Notes: a model not told the origin generated them from the sequence alone. A stretch of 39,901 bases of DNA from Acinetobacter brisouii CIP 110357 (GCF_000488275.1 NZ_KI530767.1:1-39901), one strand, 5' to 3'. Positions 14,969 through 23,406 are shown, counted from the stretch's first letter. A program made the numbers and translations.

Positions 14969-15154
14969 ATGTATGAAGATATGCAGAAACTATTTGATGA
15001 GTTTGAGGCATTTATGACTGAACACATGGGCCTTAAATTTTCTGAGTTTGATAAATATAATCGAAAAAAGTTAGGGCGCTATTTTGATCAGCGTGATAGC
15101 TATTTTGCATTGTGGCTTACTGCAAAGAATTTTTATCTAAATAAAGCGCCGTGA
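14969..15154 (+). CDS. Small hypothetical protein between portal and MuF
   Basis: A 61-residue helical protein rich in aromatic residues ('KFSEFDKYNRKKLGRYFDQRD'). It abuts the portal gene and is followed 7 bases later by MuF. It is unrecognised and possibly a minor head-assembly factor by position. Confidence 0.65.
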   Translation: MYEDMQKLFDEFEAFMTEHMGLKFSEFDKYNRKKLGRYFDQRDSYFALWLTAKNFYLNKAP

Positions 15155-15161
15155 GGTAATT

Positions 15162-16367
15162 ATGCAACCTGTTACCTTTCTTGAGGCGATTAAATTCGCA
15201 CAGGCTCGAAAGGTTGTATTGCCCAGTGAGTTCTATTCGCTAGATTTAAAGACTCGACAGTTATCTACAACGGTCAGTTTCTTATCTAGCATTGAGCAAA
15301 TTAAGTCAGTCATACAATCGGTTAATAAGGCGATTGCCAACGGATCAACTTTCCAAGACTTTAAAAATGAAGTTTTTGAAAATGGCATTCGATTAAGCCC
15401 AAAGTACCTAGATTTGGTATTTCGGCAGAACGTGCAAACGGCGTACAGCTTTGGGCGGTGGACTCAGCAAATCAGTAGCCGCGATACCCGACCTTATTTG
15501 ATGTACTCGGCTATTGATGATGACCGAGTACGTCCAGAACATATCGCGCTTAATCGGATTATTCGGCATATAGATGACCCATTTTGGTTGATGTACTATC
15601 CGCCGTGGGCCTTTCGTTGCCGTTGTTCTGTTATTTCCTTAACCAAGGCACAGGCAGAAAAACTAGGCATTACACCAGACGATAAATTGCCACAGTTGGC
15701 GGCTGAAATGGGCTTTACAACTTCACCGATGACATTTGGAGAAATGTCAGACCTTACACATAAAAAGATCATGGAATCAGGACTTGATCCAAGTCTATTC
15801 GATGACTCTTTAAAAGGTGTTCAAGCTGAATGGACTGCAAGCAAGAAATTAACCAGCTTACTTGCACCTATGACAGATTCAAGCCGTGATTTATTTCACA
15901 CCATATTTGATACAGCGTTGCCGCTTGATCCTGAAATTAGACCAAGTGCAATCAAGTTATTTCTTGATTATGTACAAGGGAATAGTGAACAGATCACGGC
16001 GTTTCTGAATCATGCACCTAATACGCTCTCTACTGGCGTTTTAAGGGGATGGGTGATGGATGACATGGCTAGAATCAAAAACATTGCTGTAAATGAAAAT
16101 AACGCCGTTTCTGGCAGTGTTTCTATAGCTTATGCATCTAGTTTTAATGTTGGTGAAGTCATTTCGCTAGATTCGCCGTTATTTATGACAAATATGGGCG
16201 GTGATGTTCTTTTTAACATTGAAAATGTTAAGGGTTTAGGCATTGATGCTGAAAAGCTAAATGCAGGCCAAGGCGTTTTATTTGAGATTGGATTGTCCTT
16301 TGAAGTGGTCAAAATTGAGCATAAAAACGGGCAAATGGTTTACACACTTAGAGCATTGGTGAATTGA
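15162..16367 (+). CDS. MuF-type head protein with degenerate ADP-ribosyltransferase-like C-terminus
   Basis: A 401-residue protein. Residues about 45-165 are the MuF head morphogenesis domain: 'VFRQNVQTAYSFGRW' then 'YSAIDDDRVRPEHIALN' and the signature 'YYPPWAFRCRCSVISL'. MuF proteins bind the portal and can be ejected with DNA. The extra C-terminus (about 285-401) follows the layout of ADP-ribosyltransferase toxins fused to MuF: Arg295 in 'GVLRGW', Ser326-327 in 'AYASSFNVG', and a final 'VKGLGIDAEKLNAGQGVLF'. Active enzymes have E-x-E before V-L; here it reads G-Q-G (369-371), so catalysis is probably lost. The next gene starts 3 bases later and could be a former immunity partner. Confidence 0.85.
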   Translation: MQPVTFLEAIKFAQARKVVLPSEFYSLDLKTRQLSTTVSFLSSIEQIKSVIQSVNKAIANGSTFQDFKNEVFENGIRLSPKYLDLVFRQNVQTAYSFGRWTQQISSRDTRPYLMYSAIDDDRVRPEHIALNRIIRHIDDPFWLMYYPPWAFRCRCSVISLTKAQAEKLGITPDDKLPQLAAEMGFTTSPMTFGEMSDLTHKKIMESGLDPSLFDDSLKGVQAEWTASKKLTSLLAPMTDSSRDLFHTIFDTALPLDPEIRPSAIKLFLDYVQGNSEQITAFLNHAPNTLSTGVLRGWVMDDMARIKNIAVNENNAVSGSVSIAYASSFNVGEVISLDSPLFMTNMGGDVLFNIENVKGLGIDAEKLNAGQGVLFEIGLSFEVVKIEHKNGQMVYTLRALVN

Positions 16368-16369
16368 TT

Positions 16370-16879
16370 ATGTTAGAGGGTATTACTGCTGGTGATTTTA
16401 TTGTACTGGACTTAGGTTCTGGTTATGTGAAAGTTATTTCTGTTAAATCTGATCAAAAAAAACCTGACATGGTTCAGCTTGAGTTAGAGGCAAGTTCAGG
16501 ATCATGGGGACAATGGTATTTTCTTGATGGAAAATCAGAAGATGCACGACAAACTAATGGTGAAATTGGTTTTACACCATTTGATATTGTTCAGGTTGTC
16601 AAAGAAGGGCATTTATATGCACTGGATGCTGTCATTGTATCTACGCCAGTAGATCAGGAGCTTTTAGATAAGTTTAAAGAGAGTATTTCTAATCCAAGTA
16701 AGAAACGATTAGGTGTCAATGTTCACGTACAGAAAGAAAAAATAATTAATGGCTGCTATAACTTTTCTGAAAAGCTTCAGTTAATGGAATTTTTACAAAG
16801 AACGTATCAATATAAAAGTTCTAATGAAGTTAATAATCTTTCACAAAAAAAGCTATTTGCATTAATCAAATCAATTTAA
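16370..16879 (+). CDS. Hypothetical protein after MuF
   Basis: A 169-residue protein starting MLEGITAGDFIVLDLGSG. The first half (about 1-85) is beta-rich and barrel-like, the second helical with many lysines. No membrane segment or cysteine pairs. I chose ATG 16370 (GGTGA site) over a TTG two codons earlier. It directly follows the MuF gene with its toxin-like tail and is followed by a terminator, so an immunity or chaperone role is conceivable; no family is recognised. Confidence 0.65.
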   Translation: MLEGITAGDFIVLDLGSGYVKVISVKSDQKKPDMVQLELEASSGSWGQWYFLDGKSEDARQTNGEIGFTPFDIVQVVKEGHLYALDAVIVSTPVDQELLDKFKESISNPSKKRLGVNVHVQKEKIINGCYNFSEKLQLMEFLQRTYQYKSSNEVNNLSQKKLFALIKSI

Positions 16880-16900
16880 ACCAATGAAATAAATACCAGT

Positions 16901-16927
16901 AGCGCCGTTATGGCGCTTTATTTTTTT
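16901..16927 (+). terminator. Intrinsic terminator inside the late operon
   Basis: Stem AGCGCC / GGCGCT with loop GTTAT and a T-run. The 5' arm includes the over-represented hexamer (CGCCGT at 16903). Confidence 0.85.
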
Positions 16928-16940
16928 GTGGAGGTTCACA

Positions 16941-17477
16941 ATGACCAAGTTTTATAAAATTGAAAATCATGAGCTAGTACGAGAGATTTCAAGCACATTA
17001 GATGCACGACATAAATTACGTTGTGATGTTCAAGAAATAGCAGAAAAGCTAGGTTTTGACGGCGCAGGGTTACAAGCCAATAATGGCGAAAGTTTAGGCA
17101 CTTGGCGCTGTCGTGGTTTTTATAAGATTGATGGCAAGCAACATACAGTTGATAAAAAGGTATGGATGCATAAAGGTACAGGGACAGTGACAGACAGGGG
17201 AAATGTTTCACAGGTGCATTTCTACTTGCCACGCAAGACCAATAAAAAAGCCTTTTCTGAAATCTCGAAACAGCTTCCAATTCAGTTTTTAAAACAATAT
17301 GGCATGGATGACCTTCTCAATAAACTATGTTCACGAAACTGGTTTTTTGGTGGTGTAACTAAATTGGCTGAAAAGGACAATATCGCCGTTGTACGTGTGT
17401 CTGGTGATACAGAGGTCATTAATGAATTTATGATTGAAATTAAAGAGTCTGAATATTTAAGCCTTCAGGGTAAATAA
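16941..17477 (+). CDS. Hypothetical protein flanked by terminators
   Basis: A 178-residue basic protein with an excellent GGAGG site before ATG 16941. It has a predicted mixed alpha/beta pattern ('LRCDVQEIAEKLGFDGAGLQANNG', 'GFYKIDGKQHTVDKKVWMHKG') and no membrane segment. It lies alone between terminators at 16901 and 17479, which marks it as a separately acquired cargo gene (moron-like) between MuF and protease. Function unknown. Confidence 0.65.
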   Translation: MTKFYKIENHELVREISSTLDARHKLRCDVQEIAEKLGFDGAGLQANNGESLGTWRCRGFYKIDGKQHTVDKKVWMHKGTGTVTDRGNVSQVHFYLPRKTNKKAFSEISKQLPIQFLKQYGMDDLLNKLCSRNWFFGGVTKLAEKDNIAVVRVSGDTEVINEFMIEIKESEYLSLQGK

Positions 17478-17478
17478 C

Positions 17479-17503
17479 AAGCGCCAATCACGGCGCTTTT
17501 TTT
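17479..17503 (+). terminator. Intrinsic terminator inside the late operon
   Basis: Stem AAGCGCC / GGCGCTT, loop AATCAC, T-run, two bases past the stop codon. ACGGCG occurs at 17490. Confidence 0.85.
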
Positions 17504-17533
17504 ATGAGCTAATAGATTTTTTGGAGCATTTCA

Positions 17534-18520
17534 ATGCCTGAACCAAATAGCCAAAAGCCGCCGTTAGATCGTGCGGCTTTTTGTTTTAAGGCGAGTCCTT
17601 TCTCTGTAGGTACAACCAATGCAGGTGAAGGAAAGCCACCTGTACGAACATTTAACGGAACGGCGTATAGCGGTGAAGTGATTGAAAATCATCACTATTG
17701 GGGAAATGTCATTTTTGACCTTGACTCAATGCAAATCGCTACTCCTTTAGCAGCTTTGCTTGAACACAATACTGGAAAACGTATTGGTGTAGTTAAGAGC
17801 TTTATTAAGGACTATGCCAAAGGTTTACAGGTTTCTGGTGTATTTCTCTCTAATGAAGATGCCCAAGAAGTTGCACAGGATAGTGATGACGAATTTCCTT
17901 GGCAAATGTCTGTCTTTATTGATCCACAGTCTACTGAATTTATAGAGAAGGGTTCAGTCAATGTGAACGGTCGGGAGATTCAAGCGCCAGTAGTTGTTTT
18001 TCGTGGTGGTGTGATCCGTGAAATTTCATTTTGTGTACTCGGTGCTGATTCAAATACAAGCGCCGTTGCAGCAAGTCACCAATCTAAAAAATTTAATCAA
18101 CAACAGGACGGCGAAATGACCGAACTCGAAAAAGCCAATGCTCGAATTACAGAACTTGAAAAAGAGCGTAACGATGCTGTAGCAGCTAAAGACACGGCGG
18201 AAGCTGAACTTAAACAGTTCAAAGACCAAAAACGTGAAAGCGACATTAAAAGCTTAGAAACTGAGCTAAATACCCAGTTCAGTGAAGCAGACAAAAAAGC
18301 TTACACCGCAATGGACGATACAGCTTTTGCATTTAACAGCAATCAGTTACGCCAGTTCTCTGCAAATAAATCTAAGCAGGGTAATGGCTTGCCAGATTAC
18401 CTGTTTAAGCAACAGGCCAATAGCCAGCAACAGCAAAATAACCAAGGTGGGAACGGTGGCGGAAACCAGCCTAAGAAGTTCTCTTTATCAGAAGCAGCAG
18501 CAAAGCGTAATAAATCTTAA
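17534..18520 (+). CDS. Prohead protease with scaffold tail
   Basis: A 328-residue protein. The protease part (about 10-180) shows His78 in 'LLEHNTGKRIG', Ser126 in 'FPWQMSVFI' and 'VIREISFCVLGADS', as in Mu gpI-like and HK97-like prohead proteases. Residues about 195-250 form a long coiled coil ('ELEKANARITELEKERNDAV'), followed by a low-complexity Gln/Asn/Gly linker and a basic end, as in scaffold proteins. It would shape the procapsid and then cut itself out. It stands immediately before decoration and capsid genes. An internal in-frame ATG at 18116 may give scaffold alone. Confidence 0.82.
   Translation: MPEPNSQKPPLDRAAFCFKASPFSVGTTNAGEGKPPVRTFNGTAYSGEVIENHHYWGNVIFDLDSMQIATPLAALLEHNTGKRIGVVKSFIKDYAKGLQVSGVFLSNEDAQEVAQDSDDEFPWQMSVFIDPQSTEFIEKGSVNVNGREIQAPVVVFRGGVIREISFCVLGADSNTSAVAASHQSKKFNQQQDGEMTELEKANARITELEKERNDAVAAKDTAEAELKQFKDQKRESDIKSLETELNTQFSEADKKAYTAMDDTAFAFNSNQLRQFSANKSKQGNGLPDYLFKQQANSQQQQNNQGGNGGGNQPKKFSLSEAAAKRNKS
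18116..18520 (+). CDS. Possible internal start: free scaffold protein
   Basis: Within the protease frame, ATG 18116 (residue 195) has AGGA 7 bases upstream and starts exactly at the coiled coil. It would make a 134-residue scaffold. Phage Mu makes its scaffold Z from inside gene I in this way, so the arrangement is expected for this family, but use of the start is inferred. Confidence 0.45.
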   Translation: MTELEKANARITELEKERNDAVAAKDTAEAELKQFKDQKRESDIKSLETELNTQFSEADKKAYTAMDDTAFAFNSNQLRQFSANKSKQGNGLPDYLFKQQANSQQQQNNQGGNGGGNQPKKFSLSEAAAKRNKS

Positions 18521-18537
18521 TAATCAGGGGATTATGT

Positions 18538-18924
18538 ATGGTTAAGTCATACGTTAAAAAGCAAGTAACATCAGATTGGCTTGCTGAAGAATTGGACGGA
18601 AATCATCGACCAAGCCGTGAAAACGTCATTATTGCCGTAGATCAGTCGCTTGTAGATGGTCAGGTGGTTTCATACAACAGCAATAAAGAAATTCAGGCTT
18701 ATAGCGGTGCAGTAAGCGAAGTCGCCGCAGGAATTTACACAGGTAAGTCTGTGACCACAGATTCAAGCAATACCGCCAACGGCGTAATCGTGGCACGTAT
18801 CGCGAAAGTAGTTGCCGAAAATCTTGTCTTTAAAGATGGTCTTACCGCAGGGCAAGAAGCAGCAGCATTAGACGATTTAGCAAAAATTAACATTACATTA
18901 GTGCGTTTAGCATATTTAGCATAA
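18538..18924 (+). CDS. Head decoration protein (lambda gpD-like)
   Basis: A 128-residue protein with the decoration-protein pattern: disordered N-terminus, then 'LVDGQVVSYN', 'YSGAVSEVAAGIYTGKSVTTD' and 'GVIVARIAKVVAENL'. These trimers bind the expanded capsid. ATG 18538 has an AGGGG site. It lies 17 bases after the protease/scaffold and just before the capsid gene, the lambda C-Nu3-D-E order. Confidence 0.82.
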   Translation: MVKSYVKKQVTSDWLAEELDGNHRPSRENVIIAVDQSLVDGQVVSYNSNKEIQAYSGAVSEVAAGIYTGKSVTTDSSNTANGVIVARIAKVVAENLVFKDGLTAGQEAAALDDLAKINITLVRLAYLA

Positions 18925-18935
18925 GGTTTTTATAT

Positions 18936-19922
18936 ATGGAATGGGATGACGTTTTTTCACTTACAGAGCTTACAGCATCAATTAATAATCTTCCGATGCG
19001 TATCGGGAACCCTAACGATGTAAATTTGTTCCGTGAAGTTCCACTTACAACAAATTCAATGCCAGTTGAGTTTTATGCAGAAACTTCAATTTTAGTGCCT
19101 ACCACTGAATGGGGTGGTGTAGCACCTAAAAACCCAAAAGGGAAACGTACTGCTAAAAACTGGCTGATTCCACACATGCCACTTGAAGATAAAGTTTTGG
19201 CATCGGATTTGATCGGTGTACGTGCTTTTGGCTCTACAACAGAAATGGAAACTGTTGGAAAAAAAGTTTTAGACACTTTACAAAGCATGAAAAATAATGT
19301 TGACCAAACATTATCTTATCGCCGTTGTAAAGCGAAGCAAGGCATTATTTTGGATGCGGACGGTACAGTATTAGTCGACTATCATGTTGACTTTGGTGTA
19401 ACTCAAAATGTTGTAGATTTTCTCTTAGGTACAGATACAACAGATATTAAAGCCAAATGTCAGGATGTTATTGATAAGGTTGAAGATGGTCTAGGTCAGG
19501 AAATTTATGATTCTATTGAAGTTGAAGTGGATCGCGCCTTCTATGATGCCTTAAAAGATCATAAAAAAGTTAAAGAAGTTTACTTGGGCTGGGCTGCTGC
19601 ACAGGAGAAGCTAGGGCAATCAAGCAAGAGTGGCTTTGAATTTTGTGGTCTAAAATTTATTGTAAACCGTCAGAAAGTTGGTTCTACGCCGTTGATTGCT
19701 GAAAAAACAGGGCATGCATACCCTGTTGGGACACAGGACGTATTTATCACAGGTCTTGCACCAGCAGATTTTAGTGAAACCGTAAATACACTGGCATTGC
19801 CAATCTATGCGAAGCAAGAGCCACGTAAATATAACCGTGGTATGGATTTACATGTTCAGGCTAACCAGTTGCCTGCATGTTTAAAACCTAAAGCCTTGGT
19901 GAAACTCGTTAGCTCAACATAA
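18936..19922 (+). CDS. Major capsid protein (lambda gpE family)
   Basis: A 328-residue protein of the Phage_cap_E family, with the HK97 fold. Recognisable points are the start 'WDDVFSLTELTASINNLP', 'VPLTTNSMPVEFYAETS', 'KNWLIPHMPLEDKVLASDL' and 'QEPRKYNRGMDLHVQANQLPAC' at the end, where the family has 'R.....l..qS.PLp'. Length is normal. It forms the icosahedral shell. It combines with a Mu-type portal and connectors, so the head module is mosaic. Confidence 0.9.
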   Translation: MEWDDVFSLTELTASINNLPMRIGNPNDVNLFREVPLTTNSMPVEFYAETSILVPTTEWGGVAPKNPKGKRTAKNWLIPHMPLEDKVLASDLIGVRAFGSTTEMETVGKKVLDTLQSMKNNVDQTLSYRRCKAKQGIILDADGTVLVDYHVDFGVTQNVVDFLLGTDTTDIKAKCQDVIDKVEDGLGQEIYDSIEVEVDRAFYDALKDHKKVKEVYLGWAAAQEKLGQSSKSGFEFCGLKFIVNRQKVGSTPLIAEKTGHAYPVGTQDVFITGLAPADFSETVNTLALPIYAKQEPRKYNRGMDLHVQANQLPACLKPKALVKLVSST

Positions 19923-19933
19923 GGATTTTAATC

Positions 19934-20398
19934 ATGCCCTATGCCACTAAAGAAAATTTGGTGGCTCGCTTTGGTGAAATTGAAGTTCAGAGCTTACAGG
20001 CTATGCAAAGTGATCCGAAAGCTATTGAAAATGCGCTACAGGACGCTACAGAGGAAATCGACAGTTATGTAGGGGTTAAATACTCTTTACCTATTACTGA
20101 CATTCCTGCAACGTTTGAGCGAGTGGCATGCAATATTGCTCGATACAATTTGTATTTTCAGCAATCAACGGAAGAAGTTGAGAAGCGCTATAAAAATGAA
20201 ATTCTGTATCTAACACGTATTGCGAATGGTACTTGTACATTACCTATTCTGAATGCCAAGAAAGAAGTAACCAGCGAGAAACCGCAGCAATCCCCGTCCA
20301 TTTTACCCATCGGTGCATCTTATACAGGTGGCATGTTTAGTGATGATGTACTAGACATGATGCCATCAATTCACATGCACAGTCGCCGTTCTTGGTGA
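19934..20398 (+). CDS. Head-tail connector (Mu gp36 / DUF1320-like)
   Basis: A 154-residue protein beginning 'MPYATKENLVARFGEIEV', with 'EEIDSYVGVKYSLPI' and 'CNIARYNLYFQQSTEEVEKRY', the hallmarks of DUF1320 adaptor proteins. It should form a ring under the portal. The C-terminal 'GMFSDDVLDMM' is also usual. Confidence 0.85.
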   Translation: MPYATKENLVARFGEIEVQSLQAMQSDPKAIENALQDATEEIDSYVGVKYSLPITDIPATFERVACNIARYNLYFQQSTEEVEKRYKNEILYLTRIANGTCTLPILNAKKEVTSEKPQQSPSILPIGASYTGGMFSDDVLDMMPSIHMHSRRSW

Positions 20399-20402
20399 TT
20401 CT

Positions 20403-20945
20403 ATGGCAGTGAGTATAAAGATCAAAATGGACAATGAATCCCCAGTGATTCAAGCCCTAAATCAGATAGCCAATCTCAACCGAAATGCACTCTTTGCACA
20501 AATTGGTGCTGAAATTGTCGAGATTACCCGTAAACGCTTTATGAATCAGCGTGATATTGACGGCGTACCGTGGAAAAGGTCACAACGTGCCATAAAGCAA
20601 AACGGGCAAACGCTACGCGATAAAGGGCGGCTTTTAAACTCATTCACATACAACGTATTACCAAACGGCGTTGAAGCTGGAACAAATGTCGTTTATGCGG
20701 CTATTCATAACTCTGGTGGGCCAGTTAGCCACGGCGCACGTCTTAGACACCTTCATTTCAAACAGAATAAGGACGGTACTGTTGGGAATAAGTTTGTTCG
20801 TAAATCCCGTTCTAATTTTGTTCAGGAAGTTATGACCAAGGCTTATGTCGTGAATATGCCGAAGCGCTCATTTTTGGGAATTAATAAAGATGATGAGGAA
20901 TCAATCATTGATGTTATTTCGGGGTTTTTAATGAATGGACGATAG
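20403..20945 (+). CDS. Tail completion protein (Mu gpG / virion morphogenesis)
   Basis: A 180-residue protein of the phage virion morphogenesis family (P2 S / Mu G): 'EIVEITRKRFMNQRDIDGVPWKRSQRAIKQNG' (about 36-70), 'RDKGRLLNSF' and 'VVYAAIHNSGG'. It acts at the head-tail joint. The 3' end overlaps the next gene by 11 bases. Confidence 0.85.
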   Translation: MAVSIKIKMDNESPVIQALNQIANLNRNALFAQIGAEIVEITRKRFMNQRDIDGVPWKRSQRAIKQNGQTLRDKGRLLNSFTYNVLPNGVEAGTNVVYAAIHNSGGPVSHGARLRHLHFKQNKDGTVGNKFVRKSRSNFVQEVMTKAYVVNMPKRSFLGINKDDEESIIDVISGFLMNGR

Positions 20946-21363
20946 CAACGATTTTTTTGCAGTGCGTGGTGAAATTGCTGAAAAGCTAAAGGAAATTACA
21001 GGAATATTGCAGATTTATACGCCTGCTAACTCCGCTAAAGTGACTGAAATGTCACAGATTACACCTTCAGCGCACATTTATTTTATGCACCTTGTTCCAT
21101 CCTCAAGCGCTGGCAATGGTGATGCAAACATGATTACCCAGCGTTATGCGGTCACTATTGCCTGTCGTAATGCTCAATCACAGCTAGACAATAGCACCGT
21201 ATTGGATCAGGCAGGCAGTTTGCTATGCCAAGTCATTAGACTTTTAAGAGGCTGGCAACCTGATTCAGCAATCAGAAAGCTAAAGTTTGTCGATGCACAG
21301 GATGCTGACTCTGTAGCGTGTAGCTACCTATCAGCTATTTTTGATGCCGTAATAGAAATTTAA
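20935..21363 (+). CDS. Tail terminator-like protein (Mu gp37 / DUF1834-like)
   Basis: A 142-residue acidic protein; 'YAVTIACRNAQSQLD' followed by 'LDQAGSLLCQVIRLLRGWQPD' fits Mu gp37-like proteins, which sit between gpG and the tail tube genes. It probably caps the tail tube. Start overlaps the previous gene. Confidence 0.7.
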   Translation: MDDSNDFFAVRGEIAEKLKEITGILQIYTPANSAKVTEMSQITPSAHIYFMHLVPSSSAGNGDANMITQRYAVTIACRNAQSQLDNSTVLDQAGSLLCQVIRLLRGWQPDSAIRKLKFVDAQDADSVACSYLSAIFDAVIEI

Positions 21364-21373
21364 GGGGGCTTAA

Positions 21374-21679
21374 ATGCCACGTTATCAAGCCAATAAAACC
21401 ATTGGTCGCTTTAAAAAAGGTGAAATTATTAGCGATTTTCCACCGCGTCAAATCGCTATTTGGTTGCATCAAGGGGCTATCTCTGAGGTTAAAGAAACTG
21501 AAGAAGTAGAATCAGCCGATTTAGCTACTGAAGTGACTAAAACCTCCGTAGATGAAACCACGGTGCAAAAATCCTTAGAAGGTAGTGAAAAAACAGGTGA
21601 TTCCGCCGTAGAACAGGAAAAAACGCCAGTTCAGGAAAACAGTGATCCAGCAACACCAACAGAAGCAACACAGGACTAA
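21374..21679 (+). CDS. Small tail-module protein with acidic tail
   Basis: A 101-residue protein. Residues 1-38 have the short folded pattern 'YQANKTIGRFKKGEIISDFPPRQIAIWLHQGAI', common in a small gene before the tail tube of Mu-like siphophages. Residues 40-101 are a disordered Glu/Thr/Ser tail. RBS GGGGG is good. Function unknown. Confidence 0.65.
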   Translation: MPRYQANKTIGRFKKGEIISDFPPRQIAIWLHQGAISEVKETEEVESADLATEVTKTSVDETTVQKSLEGSEKTGDSAVEQEKTPVQENSDPATPTEATQD

Positions 21680-21686
21680 ATAATAA

Positions 21687-22433
21687 ATGGCTAAAAAACG
21701 ATATTTTTCACTGCAAGGTGAATTATTTCTTGCAGAATTAATCAACGGCGTAGCAGGCTCGTTATATCCAGTCGGAAACACCCCAAGCTTTCAGATTTCT
21801 GTTACTGCAACAGTTGTTAAGCATAATGAGTCTAGTACAGGTATTCGTGCTGTTGATGATGTTATGACAAAAGACATGGGGGTTAAATTTGAAACAGAAT
21901 TAGAAGAAGGAACGGCAAAAAACTTAGAGTTTTTACTAAGTTCATATTCTAAAGATGTTGCAGAAGATACCCTGCCTAAAACTTCGCTTGGTACTGTTGT
22001 AGCTGGTGAAATGATCCGTTTAGGTAAATACAATCTATCTGAATTTGTATTAAATGATTCTGCTGCAACGCCTAAAGTAGTTGATCCTTCAAAATATGTA
22101 TTAGATGCGCCATTTGGTACATTAATTGTAAATGATATTGATGGCCTAACCATGCCACTTACTTACACTGCAAAAACAGGGAAAGTAACAAAGGTCGGAA
22201 TTGCCACTGACTTCTCAAAAGAATATTTACTTTTCTTTAAAGGGAAGAATACAGCAGGCAATAAAGAAAAAATGGCAGTAACGCTCTGGCGTACCATGAA
22301 AACCCCAGATGTCGATTTCCCAATGATCCATGAAGAATATGGTAAATGGAAAGTTTCAGGTATGGCCCTTCCAGATTCCACCCAAGTAACTGACGAAGAT
22401 TTAGGCAATTTCGGAGAATTTGTCTTTATCTAA
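21687..22433 (+). CDS. Major tail tube protein
   Basis: A 248-residue beta-rich protein without cysteines, with 'GELFLAELINGVAGSLYPVGNTPSFQIS' at the start and 'MAVTLWRTMKTPDVDFPMI' late, consistent with siphophage tail tube proteins. It precedes the chaperone-like and tape-measure genes, as expected. It is ended by a terminator. Confidence 0.75.
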   Translation: MAKKRYFSLQGELFLAELINGVAGSLYPVGNTPSFQISVTATVVKHNESSTGIRAVDDVMTKDMGVKFETELEEGTAKNLEFLLSSYSKDVAEDTLPKTSLGTVVAGEMIRLGKYNLSEFVLNDSAATPKVVDPSKYVLDAPFGTLIVNDIDGLTMPLTYTAKTGKVTKVGIATDFSKEYLLFFKGKNTAGNKEKMAVTLWRTMKTPDVDFPMIHEEYGKWKVSGMALPDSTQVTDEDLGNFGEFVFI

Positions 22434-22458
22434 GTTTTAATTGAAAATAGGTATGAAA

Positions 22459-22481
22459 ACGGCGCAATAGCGCTTTTTTTG
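22459..22481 (+). terminator. Intrinsic terminator after the tail tube gene
   Basis: Short GCGC/GCGC stem with loop AATA and a long T-run. ACGGCG at 22459 is at its base. Weaker than the others. Confidence 0.6.
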
Positions 22482-22503
22482 TGCCTATATTTTAGGCTTA
22501 TTT

Positions 22504-23088
22504 ATGAATGATTTTTTCTTTGCAAATAATGCACACTTAATTGTTCAGCTTGATGAACCCATAGCAGTGCATCAAATCAGAATGAAACACTTTGATGATT
22601 TTGTTCAACAAGCTGAATCAATCAAAGAGTTTTTAAAGCATAAAAAGATTACAGATGATTTAGTTGCTGAAGTTACGGGCCAATATTTTAATAATTGCCT
22701 TGGCATGATTCGTCTAGTGATAGATAAGAATGATCAATATATTGCTGACCTTGTCCATAATCCTGTTCATGTTTTCATATTAACCAAAGCAGTAATTCAG
22801 GCAAATTTTGCCTATTTTGATAATTATGAGAAAACCCAAAGAGCAAAGCCTAGAGTCGCTGAAAAATCCGATGTAACTTGGTTCGATTCATTTCAGGTTT
22901 TGATTAATGCAGGCCATAGCCATGATAGTATTATGAATATGGGTTATGGCATGTTTATGGCTTATATTGATGCTGTAAAGAAACAACAGAAATATCAGAT
23001 TTATGGTAATGCCAGCTATATGCGAATTGCATTCCATGCCGATAAAGATCAATTTGAAAAATTTAGCGAGGATGTAACAAATGGGTAA
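22504..23088 (+). CDS. Probable tail assembly chaperone
   Basis: A 194-residue helical protein between tail tube and tape measure, the place of lambda G/T-type chaperones. 'NMGYGMFMAYIDAVKKQQ' resembles a motif seen in such proteins. I looked for a -1 slippery heptamer near the end and found none in the correct frame; the next small gene has its own ATG overlapping by 8 bases. Confidence 0.6.
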   Translation: MNDFFFANNAHLIVQLDEPIAVHQIRMKHFDDFVQQAESIKEFLKHKKITDDLVAEVTGQYFNNCLGMIRLVIDKNDQYIADLVHNPVHVFILTKAVIQANFAYFDNYEKTQRAKPRVAEKSDVTWFDSFQVLINAGHSHDSIMNMGYGMFMAYIDAVKKQQKYQIYGNASYMRIAFHADKDQFEKFSEDVTNG

Positions 23089-23350
23089 GATTGCTAAAGA
23101 TGCATGTCAAAAATATACAAAGATTGGTTTTCATAATTTACATGCCAAAGTTGGTGATGCTGGGTTAAAAGCTATTTATGAGCATGATTTAAAAGCCGCT
23201 AAAGTGGTTTCTAAGCTTACTGACTGTGATCAGGTGTTTTTTGTTGCTTATTCAGAATCGCGCTCAACATACCCCAATGAGCTTGTTTCATTTGTAGATT
23301 GTACAAATGGCAGACGCTTCTATGTTCAGAACGGCGTAATTATTGATTAA
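23081..23350 (+). CDS. Small protein coupled to the chaperone gene
   Basis: An 89-residue protein ('MGKIAKDACQKYTKIGF') with an alpha/beta pattern ending 'NGRRFYVQNGVIID'. The 8-base overlap with the chaperone gene suggests coupled translation and a joint role, possibly replacing a frameshifted T part. No family recognised. Confidence 0.6.
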   Translation: MGKIAKDACQKYTKIGFHNLHAKVGDAGLKAIYEHDLKAAKVVSKLTDCDQVFFVAYSESRSTYPNELVSFVDCTNGRRFYVQNGVIID

Positions 23351-23406
23351 AAAATAACTATTTATTAAGATCAATCTATGTTTTTTATAAATTAAGTATA
23401 TAAATT

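Noticed and set aside
23040..23090. Programmed -1 frameshift joining the chaperone gene to 23081-23350
   Set aside because: The A/T run has the wrong phase for an X-XXY-YYZ heptamer, and the second gene has its own overlapping ATG.
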